A stretch of DNA of 64,000 nt from Eubacterium sp. AM49-13BH (GTDB lineage: Bacteria; Bacillota; Clostridia; Lachnospirales; Lachnospiraceae): positions 1 through 64,000 of the forward strand of contig NZ_QSEK01000015.1 of NCBI RefSeq assembly GCF_003464165.1. The letters are read 5' to 3'. A program made the position numbers and the translations under genes. Positions 54,105-63,932 of the stretch are shown here, piece after piece (position 1 is the stretch's first letter; each line of letters opens with the position of its first letter). The notes below the pieces were generated by a model, which saw only the letters and a list, made by a program, of their open reading frames with translations, was not told the DNA's origin and ran no database searches.

Positions 54105-56561
54105 TTAATTACTTGTCTTAACATTCATAACTGAACTTCTGACAACATTACCATCAGCATCCTTGACATCAATATAAAACTCTCTGTCTCCAGCACTTCC
54201 GGCTGTCCATGTTATCTTGTTGTTAGTACTGAAGTTCTGAACAAGTCCCCAAGTCTTAGTTGTCTTATTGTATACAACCATCTTGTATGTGTAGCCTGCC
54301 TTACCGCCTGCTCCTTCTGCTGTGAATGTTATCTTATCTCCAACCTTTGTTGTGCTGGCATTTACAGCTGCCTTTACTGATAAAGCTCCTGCTCCGCCAA
54401 TTGTTACATTAACAACCTTGCTTCTTGTAACATTGCCATTTGCATCCTTGACATCTACATAGAAATGTCTTGTTCCGTTGCTTCCAGCTGTCCATATGTA
54501 TGTGTTCTTGCTGCTGAAATCCTGTAACTTAAACCACTGGTTTGTTGAAGGATTGTAGATTAAAAACTTATATGTGCATCCACTCTTATCAGTTGAAGCT
54601 GTAAGTGTAAGCTTGCCTCCTGCTGAAAGTGTTGTTGCACTTGGTGTAAGTACTGCTGTCGGCTTACTGCTTTCAATCTTTACATTCACTGCCTTGCTTC
54701 TTACAACATTTCCATCTGAATCCTTAACATCAACATAGAAATCTCTGTCTCCGGCACCGCCCTTTGTCCATGTGCATGTGTTCTTATTGCTGTAATTCTG
54801 CACTACTCCCCATGTTCCTGTTGTTTTGTTATATACAATAAATTTATATGTATAGTCAGATGAACCTCCTGTTGCATTGGCTGTGAATATAACTTGATTA
54901 TCTGATTCATTCTTGCTGGCTGTGACAGAAAGTTTCTCTTGTCCAGTAAGTGTAACTGTTGCTGATGCTCTTTTTACATCACCTAATGCATCCATAACGT
55001 CTACATATATAATTTTATTCCCAGAGCCTGTCATACCAAGTGTATATGTATTTGATGAACTATAATCTCTGAGAAGTGTCCACTTACCTGATTTAGGATT
55101 GTACATTATAAACTTATATTTATAATCATATGCGCCACCCTTAACATTTGCACTAATTTTTTTACCATCTAACGTGTTAGTTGTAGTAATACCAACATAC
55201 ATCTTTTCTGGAATATATTTATATGTATGCCCTTCTGAAACCCCAATTGATGACACACTGTCATATTCTATACCTGTCGTTTCATCCATCCATTTTTTAC
55301 CAGATCTAATTCCAGATTTAAACTGTTGTACAAATGTGTCCTTATCCTCAGGAAATTTAGCAGGCATTTTTACAGATACAAAACTGTCTGCATAAAACAT
55401 TTTATCTATCTTAGTAACTTTGCTCATATCAAAGCTACTCATATCTAAATTATAAAGTTTACGACAACCATAAAACATCTTTGACATATCTGTTACATTA
55501 CTGGTATTGAAGTTTGTTACATCAAGACTCTCTAATGTCATATTTCCAAACATATAAGACATATTAATAACATTTGATGTATCAAATTTTTCCACATCAA
55601 GACTCTTTAATTGTGTAGCATTGCCAAACATACAACTCATATTAGTTACCTTAGATGTATCAAAATTACTTACATCAAGTTCCTCGCATTGTACTGATTG
55701 AAACATACAAAACATATTCGTAACATTACTTGTATCGAATTTACTTACATCCAAATATTTTAACGATTTACAAAGTGAAAACATCAAGCTCATATCTGTA
55801 ACATTACTTGTATTAAAGTTACTTACATCCAGCTCTGATAAAGATTTGCATTCAGCAAACATACAAGACATACAAGTTACTTTTTCAGTATTAAATCCAC
55901 TTACATCTAGTGATGTCAATGATGAACATCTAGCAAACACACTAGCCATTGACATTACATTTTTAGTATTAAATCCACTTACATCTAATGATGTTAATGA
56001 ACTACAACCAGCAAACATAAGAGACATATTAATAACATTTTTTGTGTTAAAGCTGCTTACATCCAACTCTGATAAAGATTTGCAATTATAGAAAATACCT
56101 AACATATCATACACCCTAGCGGTATTAAAACTGCTCAAATCTAACTTTGTTAATGATGAGCATCCATCAAACATATAAGCCATCGTTATTGCATTGCTTG
56201 TATCCAGATTATTAAGACCTTCTATTGTCTTTAAAGATGACATATTCTGAAACAATCCATACAATGTATTTCCTTCATCTAATGTAATTCTTCCAGATAT
56301 AACCACCTTTTCAATACTTGAAACATAACTTCCCCATGTTCTTGAACCTTTAGCTGTTCCGCCTCCAATCGTAAGCGTTCCATTATCATATGTCCACTTA
56401 CAGTTTCCCCACGAACCCGTATACACTTCACTATCAGCTTCCTGAACATTCACCGTTTCATTGCCGTCCGCTAATACATTCACAGCTGTGTATGGCATGC
56501 TTCCTGCAAATATTACCGCAGCCGATGCAGCTGCCAGACTGCTTTTTAATAACTTTTTCAT
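54105..56561 (-). CDS. BspA-family (DUF285-type) leucine-rich surface protein with C-terminal repeat module
   Basis: An 818-residue exported protein with a signal peptide ending near NVLADG. Residues 90-400 carry about a dozen DUF285-type repeats of about 23 residues (FNTSNVTDMSxMFxxCxSLxxLDVS). The C-terminal half has four repeats of the same 88-residue module as its neighbours (YTYKFIVYNKTTGTWGVVQ, FYVDVKDSDGNVVRS). It ends NVKTSN. DUF285 repeats occur in adhesins of gut bacteria; the target is unknown. It starts behind AAAGGAAAT. Confidence 0.9.
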   Translation of the reverse strand: MKKLLKSSLAAASAAVIFAGSMPYTAVNVLADGNETVNVQEADSEVYTGSWGNCKWTYDNGTLTIGGGTAKGSRTWGSYVSSIEKVVISGRITLDEGNTLYGLFQNMSSLKTIEGLNNLDTSNAITMAYMFDGCSSLTKLDLSSFNTARVYDMLGIFYNCKSLSELDVSSFNTKNVINMSLMFAGCSSLTSLDVSGFNTKNVMSMASVFARCSSLTSLDVSGFNTEKVTCMSCMFAECKSLSELDVSNFNTSNVTDMSLMFSLCKSLKYLDVSKFDTSNVTNMFCMFQSVQCEELDVSNFDTSKVTNMSCMFGNATQLKSLDVEKFDTSNVINMSYMFGNMTLESLDVTNFNTSNVTDMSKMFYGCRKLYNLDMSSFDMSKVTKIDKMFYADSFVSVKMPAKFPEDKDTFVQQFKSGIRSGKKWMDETTGIEYDSVSSIGVSEGHTYKYIPEKMYVGITTTNTLDGKKISANVKGGAYDYKYKFIMYNPKSGKWTLLRDYSSSNTYTLGMTGSGNKIIYVDVMDALGDVKRASATVTLTGQEKLSVTASKNESDNQVIFTANATGGSSDYTYKFIVYNKTTGTWGVVQNYSNKNTCTWTKGGAGDRDFYVDVKDSDGNVVRSKAVNVKIESSKPTAVLTPSATTLSAGGKLTLTASTDKSGCTYKFLIYNPSTNQWFKLQDFSSKNTYIWTAGSNGTRHFYVDVKDANGNVTRSKVVNVTIGGAGALSVKAAVNASTTKVGDKITFTAEGAGGKAGYTYKMVVYNKTTKTWGLVQNFSTNNKITWTAGSAGDREFYIDVKDADGNVVRSSVMNVKTSN

Positions 56562-56755
56562 ATAACATATTTCCTTTCCTCATATTTTGAATTAATCATA
56601 TCATGCATGACAATATTTTTCTATGTTTAATTAAATCGCAGTTATATTCTTTATATGTATTTTGTATTTGTTTTCTTGACTTATTTATATTTATGTATTA
56701 TTATTTTTAGTATATTATATATGGTGCATCATTTAACATTTTAGAAAGGCGATTT

Positions 56756-57757
56756 ATGAGAAAGAATAACATTAAGAAAAAGATTGATAAACCTGATACA
56801 ACCATGAAAACCTTCTGGCGTAACAATGAACGCTTTGCCGACCTCTTCAATGCCGTAGCGTTCAATGGCAGGCAGGTTATTAATCCTGATGAACTCACTG
56901 AGATGGACACTGACGTTTCAGGCATCATCCAATTCACTGATTACAATGAATCTCTTGTCAGGACAAGAGATATTATCAAAAAGTTCTACAATGGTATTGA
57001 ATTTACCATTCTTGGACTAGAACTCCAGACCAATCCGCATTATGCCATGCCTGTAAGGGCTTTACTTTATGACGGACTCGGTTATCTTAAGGAATGTAAT
57101 GAATTCCGTAACCTGCACAGGACAGAGAATGACTTTGACTCTGATAAAAGTTTCCTGTCCGGCATTAACAAATCAGACAAAATCCATCCTATAATTACGC
57201 TTATCTTCTATTATGGAGAATCTCCATGGGATGGCCCAGTCAGGTTATCTGATATGATGACAGATATCCCAGAAGAACTGCATCCATTATTCTCTGACTA
57301 CAAGATAAATCTTGTACAGATACTTGATTCCGGGCGTTATCAATTTTATAATGAAGATGTGAAAAGTGTATTTGACATCACACAGAAGATATATACTAAG
57401 AATCTTCAGGGATTGTCTGAAGAATACACTAATAAACCTATTGATAGCGAAATCATTAATCTGATAACCACAATAACTGGATTTTCCAAGTTGTCATATA
57501 TATTTAATGAATCAGATAATGGAGGTGAAACTGCCATGTGGAAATGTGTTGAAGAGATGGAAAATGAATGGGTTCAGAAAGGAGTTGCTGAGGGGCAGCG
57601 TATAGGTGAACGCAATGGCGAACTTAAAGGCATGCAGAAAGAACGCCAGACTGCAATTATTACAATGATTGAACTAGGACTTACCAAAGAACAGATTCTT
57701 ACTAAATACTCAGAAGAAGATTATTTAAAAGCTGAAAAGGCTCTTAATAATAAGTAG
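56756..57757 (+). CDS. Rpn family recombination-promoting nuclease / putative transposase
   Basis: 333 residues. The N-terminal PDDEXK nuclease region has FWRNNERFADLFNAVAFNGRQVINPDEL, TDVSGI and GLELQTNPHYAMPVRALLYDG, with the expected D..E-x-Q/K core. The middle has PIITLIFYYGESPWDGP, typical of Rpn/PD-(D/E)XK transposase-like proteins. The C-terminal helical tail is charged (KGVAEGQRIGERNGELKGMQ). Rpn proteins cleave DNA and promote RecA-independent recombination. It is the only plus-strand gene in the surface protein region, starting behind GAAAGGCG. Confidence 0.88.
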   Translation: MRKNNIKKKIDKPDTTMKTFWRNNERFADLFNAVAFNGRQVINPDELTEMDTDVSGIIQFTDYNESLVRTRDIIKKFYNGIEFTILGLELQTNPHYAMPVRALLYDGLGYLKECNEFRNLHRTENDFDSDKSFLSGINKSDKIHPIITLIFYYGESPWDGPVRLSDMMTDIPEELHPLFSDYKINLVQILDSGRYQFYNEDVKSVFDITQKIYTKNLQGLSEEYTNKPIDSEIINLITTITGFSKLSYIFNESDNGGETAMWKCVEEMENEWVQKGVAEGQRIGERNGELKGMQKERQTAIITMIELGLTKEQILTKYSEEDYLKAEKALNNK

Positions 57758-57763
57758 TAAACA

Positions 57764-57814
57764 AGCGGAGTTACAGCAAAGATGTTTCCTATCAAAATTG
57801 CCTATAACCCCGCT
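57764..57814 (-). terminator. hairpin between the Rpn gene and the third surface protein gene
   Basis: A 13-bp stem (57764-57776 with 57802-57814) around a 25-base loop. Two substitutions become G-U pairs on the minus strand, followed by TTGTTTACTACTT. It serves the minus-strand gene and probably the convergent Rpn gene. Confidence 0.65.
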
Positions 57815-57836
57815 ATATTTATATGCTCCGCTTCAA

Positions 57837-59969
57837 TTAATTACTCGTCTTAACATTCATAACCGAACTTCTGACAACCTTACCGCTTGCATCCTTAACA
57901 TCGATATAAAACTCTCTGTCCCCAGCACTTCCGGCTGTCCATGTTATCTTGTTATTAGCGTTGAAGTTCTGAACAAGTCCCCATGTCTTGGTTGTCTTGT
58001 TGTATACAACCATCTTGTATGTATAACCTGCCTTTCCGCCAGTTCCTACTGCTGTGAATGTTATCTTATCTCCCGGCTTTGATGTGTTTGCACTTACCGC
58101 TGCCTTTACTGATAACGTTCCTTTAATTGTCACATTGACAACCTTACTTCTTGTAACATTACCTTCAGAATCTTTAACATCTACATAGAACTGTCTTGTT
58201 CCATCACTTCCTGCTGTCCATGTATATGTGTTCTTACTTCCGAAATCCTGTAACTTAAACCACTGGTTAGTTGCTGGGTTATAGATTAAGAACTTATATG
58301 TACAGCCACTCTTATTAGTTGAAGCTGTAAGCGTAAGCTTGTCTCCTGTTGAAACTGTTGATGAACTTGGTGTAAGTTCTGCTGTCGGCTTATCAATCTT
58401 AATATTGACCGCCTTACTTCTTACCACCTTGCCTGTACTGTCTTTAACATCCACATAGAAATCTCTGTCTCCAGATGTTCCTTTTGACCATACAAGTGTA
58501 TTATTCTCTGAATAATCCTGAATCCTTGCCCATGTATCTGTTGTCTTATTATATACAAGGAACTTGTATGTATGTGTTCCCATTCCACCTTGTGCATCAG
58601 CTGTGAATGTAATTGTGCTTCCGCCATCAGATGCTGTCATAGAAGCTTTAAGTTCATCTCCAAATGTTGTACCATCTGTATTAATTCCATAAAAAGTAAT
58701 CTTTTTATTACTGCATACATACCATAACACCATTCCATTATAAACAATTGGTTCACAATCTGAAAGTTGTCCGCTCATTGTACTAATGTCACTTATAAGA
58801 TTACCATTTCCATCAATATAAGCATAATATACTGTATTATCATTTTTAATTGTCCACATAACCATGAACTTATTATTGTTTATCTTCACAAGATATGGAG
58901 ATGTAACATTATATTTACCGCTTATATCTGTAATCTGATTAGACTTTACTGTTCCATCTTCCTTAGATTGTGTAAGAATATATATATTTCTTAAGCCTTC
59001 CTGCTTTTCCTGATCAATAGAACTTGCTGCAACAATATACGATGTATTGCTTATTTCAAAGCCTCCTATTGTCGCATTCGTTGTATTATCTCCTATCTGT
59101 CCTGATATTGTAAGTAAATCCGTAACATCACAACTATTATTTACAACTGCATGCTGATTACTATCCCACCAATATCTTATATTAGAGCAGAACTGTCCTT
59201 CAGTAAAATCTGTATTATATTTAATTAATGCCAGACTTCTAGGATATGCATCTCCATGGTCTACAGCTATAATATGATTACCATCCGTCTTGATGAACTG
59301 ATTAAATGAATGACTTACATATCCATATGAACTATTACTTACATTAGTAAATGAATCTGTAATCTTCATAGTACTTTCATCAAGCTGAATTGTAACATTT
59401 GCCTGATGATGATATCCATCTTTTGTTTTATACATTTCATGTGCTGTTCTTATAAAAAGATATCCTGATGCTTCTGTCATTCTGAGGCTTCCTACATCAA
59501 ATGGACTATATGTGTTACAATCATACAGCCCTGTTGATGTAATTCTGTTCCAGTTCTTATCGTATTTAGTTATTCTGAAACATTCAACATTCGCCGACTC
59601 ATCCGGATTATTCTGTCCTGATACAATATAATAAGCATCTTTTCCAGCATAGAATCCTCCGAATAAGCTGAGTTCCTTATCAATTGTTTTGCTTTCTAAC
59701 AGATTAAAATCAGAATCATAATATTCAACATAATAGCCTTTGCTTCCTGAATATACTCTCATCAGCCGTCCATCATCACAGCCTACAAGATATGACCTGA
59801 TAACAGATGCCCATCTGCTGTAATCATGCGAATATGATGTAGATATAAAATCCGAACTGGTTACAATCTCAGCACCCGCCATCACCACTGACGATGACAC
59901 AATAACAGTTACAACGCTTAATACCGCAGCAATTCTACTCAGTATCTTTTTCATACTTTTTGCCTTCAT
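57837..59969 (-). CDS. secreted surface protein with beta-propeller-like N-terminus and shared C-terminal repeats
   Basis: A 710-residue protein with a signal peptide (VLSVVTVIVSSSVVMAGAE). Residues 40-440 are rich in aromatic beta strands (GFYAGKDAYYIVSGQN, GYLFIRTAHEMYKT, NNKFMVMWTIKNDN), suggesting a propeller fold, but no catalytic motif was seen. Residues 445-710 are three repeats of the module shared with the two LRR proteins (TYKFLVYNKTTDTWARIQ, FYVDVKDSTGKVVRS), ending NVKTSN. The shared tail suggests one means of surface attachment. Ribosome site AAGGAG. Confidence 0.82.
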   Translation of the reverse strand: MKAKSMKKILSRIAAVLSVVTVIVSSSVVMAGAEIVTSSDFISTSYSHDYSRWASVIRSYLVGCDDGRLMRVYSGSKGYYVEYYDSDFNLLESKTIDKELSLFGGFYAGKDAYYIVSGQNNPDESANVECFRITKYDKNWNRITSTGLYDCNTYSPFDVGSLRMTEASGYLFIRTAHEMYKTKDGYHHQANVTIQLDESTMKITDSFTNVSNSSYGYVSHSFNQFIKTDGNHIIAVDHGDAYPRSLALIKYNTDFTEGQFCSNIRYWWDSNQHAVVNNSCDVTDLLTISGQIGDNTTNATIGGFEISNTSYIVAASSIDQEKQEGLRNIYILTQSKEDGTVKSNQITDISGKYNVTSPYLVKINNNKFMVMWTIKNDNTVYYAYIDGNGNLISDISTMSGQLSDCEPIVYNGMVLWYVCSNKKITFYGINTDGTTFGDELKASMTASDGGSTITFTADAQGGMGTHTYKFLVYNKTTDTWARIQDYSENNTLVWSKGTSGDRDFYVDVKDSTGKVVRSKAVNIKIDKPTAELTPSSSTVSTGDKLTLTASTNKSGCTYKFLIYNPATNQWFKLQDFGSKNTYTWTAGSDGTRQFYVDVKDSEGNVTRSKVVNVTIKGTLSVKAAVSANTSKPGDKITFTAVGTGGKAGYTYKMVVYNKTTKTWGLVQNFNANNKITWTAGSAGDREFYIDVKDASGKVVRSSVMNVKTSN

Positions 59970-60003
59970 GTATTAATTCTCCTTATCTGTTGTCCATTAA
60001 TAT

Positions 60004-61158
60004 TTATGCATTTATCTTCATCATCCTTTTTAATTTACAGATAACTTTATGTATAAATATTGTTATCTTGGATTCTTTTACATATCCTGCTAACTTTGTT
60101 ATATCATAAGTATCTATGTTATTAAAGAACATTTCTCTTTTTTTATGCATTGGTACAGAACGTCTTGAATCAGCTGAGGGTGGAAGTGCTTTATCAGTCT
60201 CAACATGCTTTATCTGCGATTCACCTGCTATTTTCTGTATCAATTCCCTGCCTTTATCAGAATGTATAAGAACAACTGATATTCCTCTGTCATCATCAAG
60301 CTCTGGCAGTACATTTTCAACTCCCCAGAAATCCCCGATTGTAATATCACTGTTTCTGTTTATATCCTTAAATCTACAGTCATGACATGATGGACGCAGG
60401 CATATGTTCTTAAGAAACATCTGCATAAATATATCTTCATTAAGGTCTTTGCAATACTCTTTTCCATTATCGAATTCCAATTTTACACTAAACAGACGCC
60501 AGCCCTTGCTCTTATCTCTGAAGCTTATCTTTCTTACTGCTGCCCCAGCCTGTTTCTCCTGATAATCAAGATATTTCTTCCATAACTTCGGGCTTGGAAC
60601 TCCATGACACAGTATGTCTATTGTAATAAGATTATCATATTCTCTGCCTAGAATATTTTTTAATGCCTCTATTTGACATGCTGTTCCCGAATAAAGCACA
60701 AGCCTGCCTTTTTTTAATTCATTCTGTGCTTCTGTGTATGTATTCTCTGTATTACTCTGCAGATATTTGCTGCCTCTGAGTTTTTCAAGTCCTTCAGTGC
60801 TCTCCACTCCAATATGATGAACCATCATATTCTCGTCAAATGAAGCCCCAAATACAATTCCGCCCTGCTCTATAACTAACTGGGCTATAAGGCTGAATAC
60901 ACCGCCCGATGAACTGTTCTTTCTGATATCATCATCCTTAGCAAGTATTCCAAGCGTCTCTGTCTTTCCTGTCTTAGTCGTCTTATTAAGAATCGGACAG
61001 ACTTTTTCACACATTCCGCATCTTACACATTCCTGAATCTTGATTTCAGGATACCAGAAGCCTTCATTATCTGCTTTCATCTTAATACAATTAACAGGAC
61101 ACTGCACCTCACATGCTCTGCATCCACAACAGTCCTTTTTATCAATTATATTAATCAT
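60004..61158 (-). CDS. FrhB-like (F420 hydrogenase beta subunit) ferredoxin-domain protein of a polysaccharide cluster
   Basis: 384 residues. The N-terminal two-cluster ferredoxin domain has CCGCRACEVQCPVNCI and CVRCGMCEKVCPI. The FrhB/FdhB domain follows, with SSSGGVFSLIAQLVIEQGGIVFGASFD, GSKYLQSNT, LVLYSGTACQIEALK, DILCHGVPSPKLWKKYL, and a Cys set CLRPSCHDCRF. Such proteins are often beside polysaccharide pyruvyl transferases in capsule clusters, where their reaction is unclear, possibly a flavin-dependent reduction. It follows the flippase gene by about 20 bases. Confidence 0.88.
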   Translation of the reverse strand: MINIIDKKDCCGCRACEVQCPVNCIKMKADNEGFWYPEIKIQECVRCGMCEKVCPILNKTTKTGKTETLGILAKDDDIRKNSSSGGVFSLIAQLVIEQGGIVFGASFDENMMVHHIGVESTEGLEKLRGSKYLQSNTENTYTEAQNELKKGRLVLYSGTACQIEALKNILGREYDNLITIDILCHGVPSPKLWKKYLDYQEKQAGAAVRKISFRDKSKGWRLFSVKLEFDNGKEYCKDLNEDIFMQMFLKNICLRPSCHDCRFKDINRNSDITIGDFWGVENVLPELDDDRGISVVLIHSDKGRELIQKIAGESQIKHVETDKALPPSADSRRSVPMHKKREMFFNNIDTYDITKLAGYVKESKITIFIHKVICKLKRMMKINA

Positions 61159-61179
61159 ATCTTTCCCCGTTCTTTCTTC

Positions 61180-62730
61180 TTACATTAATTTCTTTAAAAA
61201 TGTAACCTTACCCTTAAGCATTTTATCTGCAAGTGCTGCAGTCTGCTTAAATTCATACGTTCTGTAATATACAGCCAGATATATCACATTAGGAACTATA
61301 AGACATATAACACCCTTTATAATAATCTGCATTACTGCTCCTGCATTAACCAGACTGCATAAACCATATGTTACAACTGCAGCTACTGCAGTAACGGCAA
61401 CATATAATAACAATTTCTTTACATACTGCATCATCTGGTCTTTCGTAAATATTACTGTAAAGAGGTTATGTAACAGCCACGGCATGCCTATAAAAAGCGT
61501 AGATATTACTGTCGATATAATTACTCCGTATATACCCCAGAACTGTACCATCAAAAGATTCATTATAAGATTTGCCAGTGCCGTTACAAGCGGTCTGAAT
61601 CTGTCTTCGTGCCACATTCCTGCAGCATCCTTATATGTTGTAAATAACTGGTTGACCTCATACACAAAATAATATATGCATAAAAACACTACTGCCAGAA
61701 AGTTTAACTTCAACTCACTTCCAACCCATATCTCCATAAACGGCTGATACAGACACAGCAGACATATAGCACAGAATCCTGCTATCCATGTTATTATAAG
61801 TGTGAATTTTCTAAGGTCTGCAAAATTCTTTTCTTTAGTTTCAACGATTATGCTGTTTCCTATTCCCGCAGTACATGCTGCAAATATAATTGTCACAATG
61901 CTTATTATTGAATTCATTATAAAGAAATAATTCTGATATATTGCAAGCATTGTCAATCCAAGAAATGCTGATATTACTATGGTATCAGCTGAATTAACTA
62001 TTACCACACCTAACTTGGAGGTGAATAAATCCCTTATTCTTCTGTTAATACCTGATATAACTTCTTTTGAAAGATTTCCATCAGGTCTGTAATCAGGATA
62101 CATGTGGGTTGTTACAACTGCTGTAAGTATATTTGTCAGTGCCTGCGCTGCCAGCGAAACAATTATATAAGCATAATAATTCTTTAAAAAGCATAACGTA
62201 AAGAACTGCACTATATACTGTAATGTATTGGTAACAAGAGTAACCTTGCTTGCCACATCTGTTCTCTGATGTGCATCAAGCAGGCAGTTCTTATACGCAA
62301 ACAGCCAGTACGAAAGCACTGTAACCGACAGATTTAATATGTACAAAACATATATATTAATATCCGCTGGAACATCGCTTTTTATTAATTTCGGAATAAA
62401 AGGCACAAGGCATAATCCTAAAAATGCTATTATTATTCCAATTACTCTGTAATATGTGCGGTACAGCTTCATTAATGCACATATCATTTTCTTATCATCT
62501 ACTGCTATCGGCTTGTACATGCTGTACACCATAGCACTTCCAACACCTAATTCAGCCAGATTAAGAACCTGTAGAATAGATGTGAATAAGCTGTTAAGTC
62601 CCAGATACTGGATACCCATGTAATATATCATAAGTGTACGCATGATAAACGGCATAACTATCTGATATATCTTAAGCATGCAGCCAAACACTATGTTACG
62701 GCCCGCATTTTTCGTTCTGTCTATTTTCAT
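61180..62730 (-). CDS. polysaccharide flippase (Wzx/MATE-like)
   Basis: A 516-residue membrane protein with about 12-14 hydrophobic helices of the MOP flippase superfamily. The N-terminus is KNAGRNIVFGCMLKIYQIVMPFIMRTLMIYYMGIQYLGLNSLFTS in outline (YMGIQYLGLNSLF is the family mark), followed by LNLAELGVGSAMVYSMY. It should flip lipid-linked oligosaccharide across the cytoplasmic membrane. It starts two bases after the pyruvyl transferase stop, so they are co-translated. The glycan is unknown. Confidence 0.92.
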   Translation of the reverse strand: MKIDRTKNAGRNIVFGCMLKIYQIVMPFIMRTLMIYYMGIQYLGLNSLFTSILQVLNLAELGVGSAMVYSMYKPIAVDDKKMICALMKLYRTYYRVIGIIIAFLGLCLVPFIPKLIKSDVPADINIYVLYILNLSVTVLSYWLFAYKNCLLDAHQRTDVASKVTLVTNTLQYIVQFFTLCFLKNYYAYIIVSLAAQALTNILTAVVTTHMYPDYRPDGNLSKEVISGINRRIRDLFTSKLGVVIVNSADTIVISAFLGLTMLAIYQNYFFIMNSIISIVTIIFAACTAGIGNSIIVETKEKNFADLRKFTLIITWIAGFCAICLLCLYQPFMEIWVGSELKLNFLAVVFLCIYYFVYEVNQLFTTYKDAAGMWHEDRFRPLVTALANLIMNLLMVQFWGIYGVIISTVISTLFIGMPWLLHNLFTVIFTKDQMMQYVKKLLLYVAVTAVAAVVTYGLCSLVNAGAVMQIIIKGVICLIVPNVIYLAVYYRTYEFKQTAALADKMLKGKVTFLKKLM

Positions 62731-62732
62731 TT

Positions 62733-63932
62733 TTAATTATTTCCACCCTTATGATTTAAAAGACTGTCTTTTATAAATGTTATTGATTTCTTTCTCTGCT
62801 CATTAATCATATTATCAAATGTGCTAAAATCAATATCATTAATATTACCGTCAAATACCTGCTCCTGTGCATCTATTAATCTGTCAGACAATCCATATGT
62901 ATTAAGTAAATCAACTACTCTGGAATTCATTGACTTAATTCCATCTGCACTCTGCCTTGTGAGTGTATAGAAAGGCCTATGGAATATTAACGAAAATACT
63001 GTTGCATGGAAAGAGTCTGTAATTACTACCGATGCGCCTGCAATATAATCTATAAAATCTTTTGGCGAATAATCCATTACCGCTTCATCCGCAAACTCTT
63101 TATCCTCATCCCTGAAATAATTAATTGCATGTGCAAAATTAATTATTTTCATAGATGTTTTTCTGCTTAATTCTTCTGCAAACTCTCTGTTCGCTTTATC
63201 TTGTCCAAGAAAATATGTAAATATATATGGTGTTTTATCACTCTTATTATCTTCTTTATGTACTAATGCTTTCCAATCCTCATCTGTAAGCATAAGTGTC
63301 GGATCTAATACAACCTGTGAATCAATTCCTGTATATTTTTTTATTATGTCTGCTGCTGACTTTTCTCTTACTGATACCGAATCAAAATCTTTTAGCCCGC
63401 CAAGCATTTCAACAAACCAGTCCTTAAAACCACTGTTCTTTCCAATACTTGCCGCATATGAAATCTTAGGATAGTCATCCGGTACAAACTGAAGCATATT
63501 TATCATCATGTTATTCTTATCAATATAGTCATCATTCCATACCTGATCACTTCCAACTATATATCCTGAATAATCTTTAAGACTTTCCTTTATATTGTCC
63601 GGTGTATATATCTGACTGCTGTGAGGTATCTCCTGCATGAAATCTCTCATATGCTTCTGACGCTTTTCTATATCAGCTGATATCACATTTTTACGCCATT
63701 CCATCTCTCGGTTATGCTTTGTTGCCTTTATCTCTGCTGCCGGATTCTTTATCATACGGATTGCTTTGCTTGTTAATTTTCTGCTAAAGCTGACAGACTC
63801 TTTCTTATAATGCCACACTGACAGCTGTTCTGACTCAATTCCGTTATCTTCAAGTGTCTTTTGTAATGCGTAGGCCTGAAGAAGCCCGCCAATATTATAA
63901 TTGTTATAATATAAAGTTATAATTCCAATCAT
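62733..63932 (-). CDS. polysaccharide pyruvyl transferase family protein
   Basis: About 399 residues of the CsaB/WcaK pyruvyl transferase family, which adds ketal pyruvate from PEP to sugars. It has the N-terminal NIGGLLQAYALQKTLEDNG, central SGYIVGSDQVWND and YAASIGKNSG, SVREKSAADIIKK, VLDPTLMLTDEDW, and the C-terminal VITDSFHATVFSLIFHRPF. The start at 63932 lies behind GAGGACAT; an ATG four codons earlier would cover that site. It is the first gene visible of an exopolysaccharide operon that probably extends beyond the window. Confidence 0.92.
   Translation of the reverse strand: MIGIITLYYNNYNIGGLLQAYALQKTLEDNGIESEQLSVWHYKKESVSFSRKLTSKAIRMIKNPAAEIKATKHNREMEWRKNVISADIEKRQKHMRDFMQEIPHSSQIYTPDNIKESLKDYSGYIVGSDQVWNDDYIDKNNMMINMLQFVPDDYPKISYAASIGKNSGFKDWFVEMLGGLKDFDSVSVREKSAADIIKKYTGIDSQVVLDPTLMLTDEDWKALVHKEDNKSDKTPYIFTYFLGQDKANREFAEELSRKTSMKIINFAHAINYFRDEDKEFADEAVMDYSPKDFIDYIAGASVVITDSFHATVFSLIFHRPFYTLTRQSADGIKSMNSRVVDLLNTYGLSDRLIDAQEQVFDGNINDIDFSTFDNMINEQRKKSITFIKDSLLNHKGGNN

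Noticed and set aside
56756..57757. Complete insertion sequence around the Rpn-type gene
   Set aside because: No flanking terminal inverted repeats or target duplications were recognised; the gene appears to stand alone.
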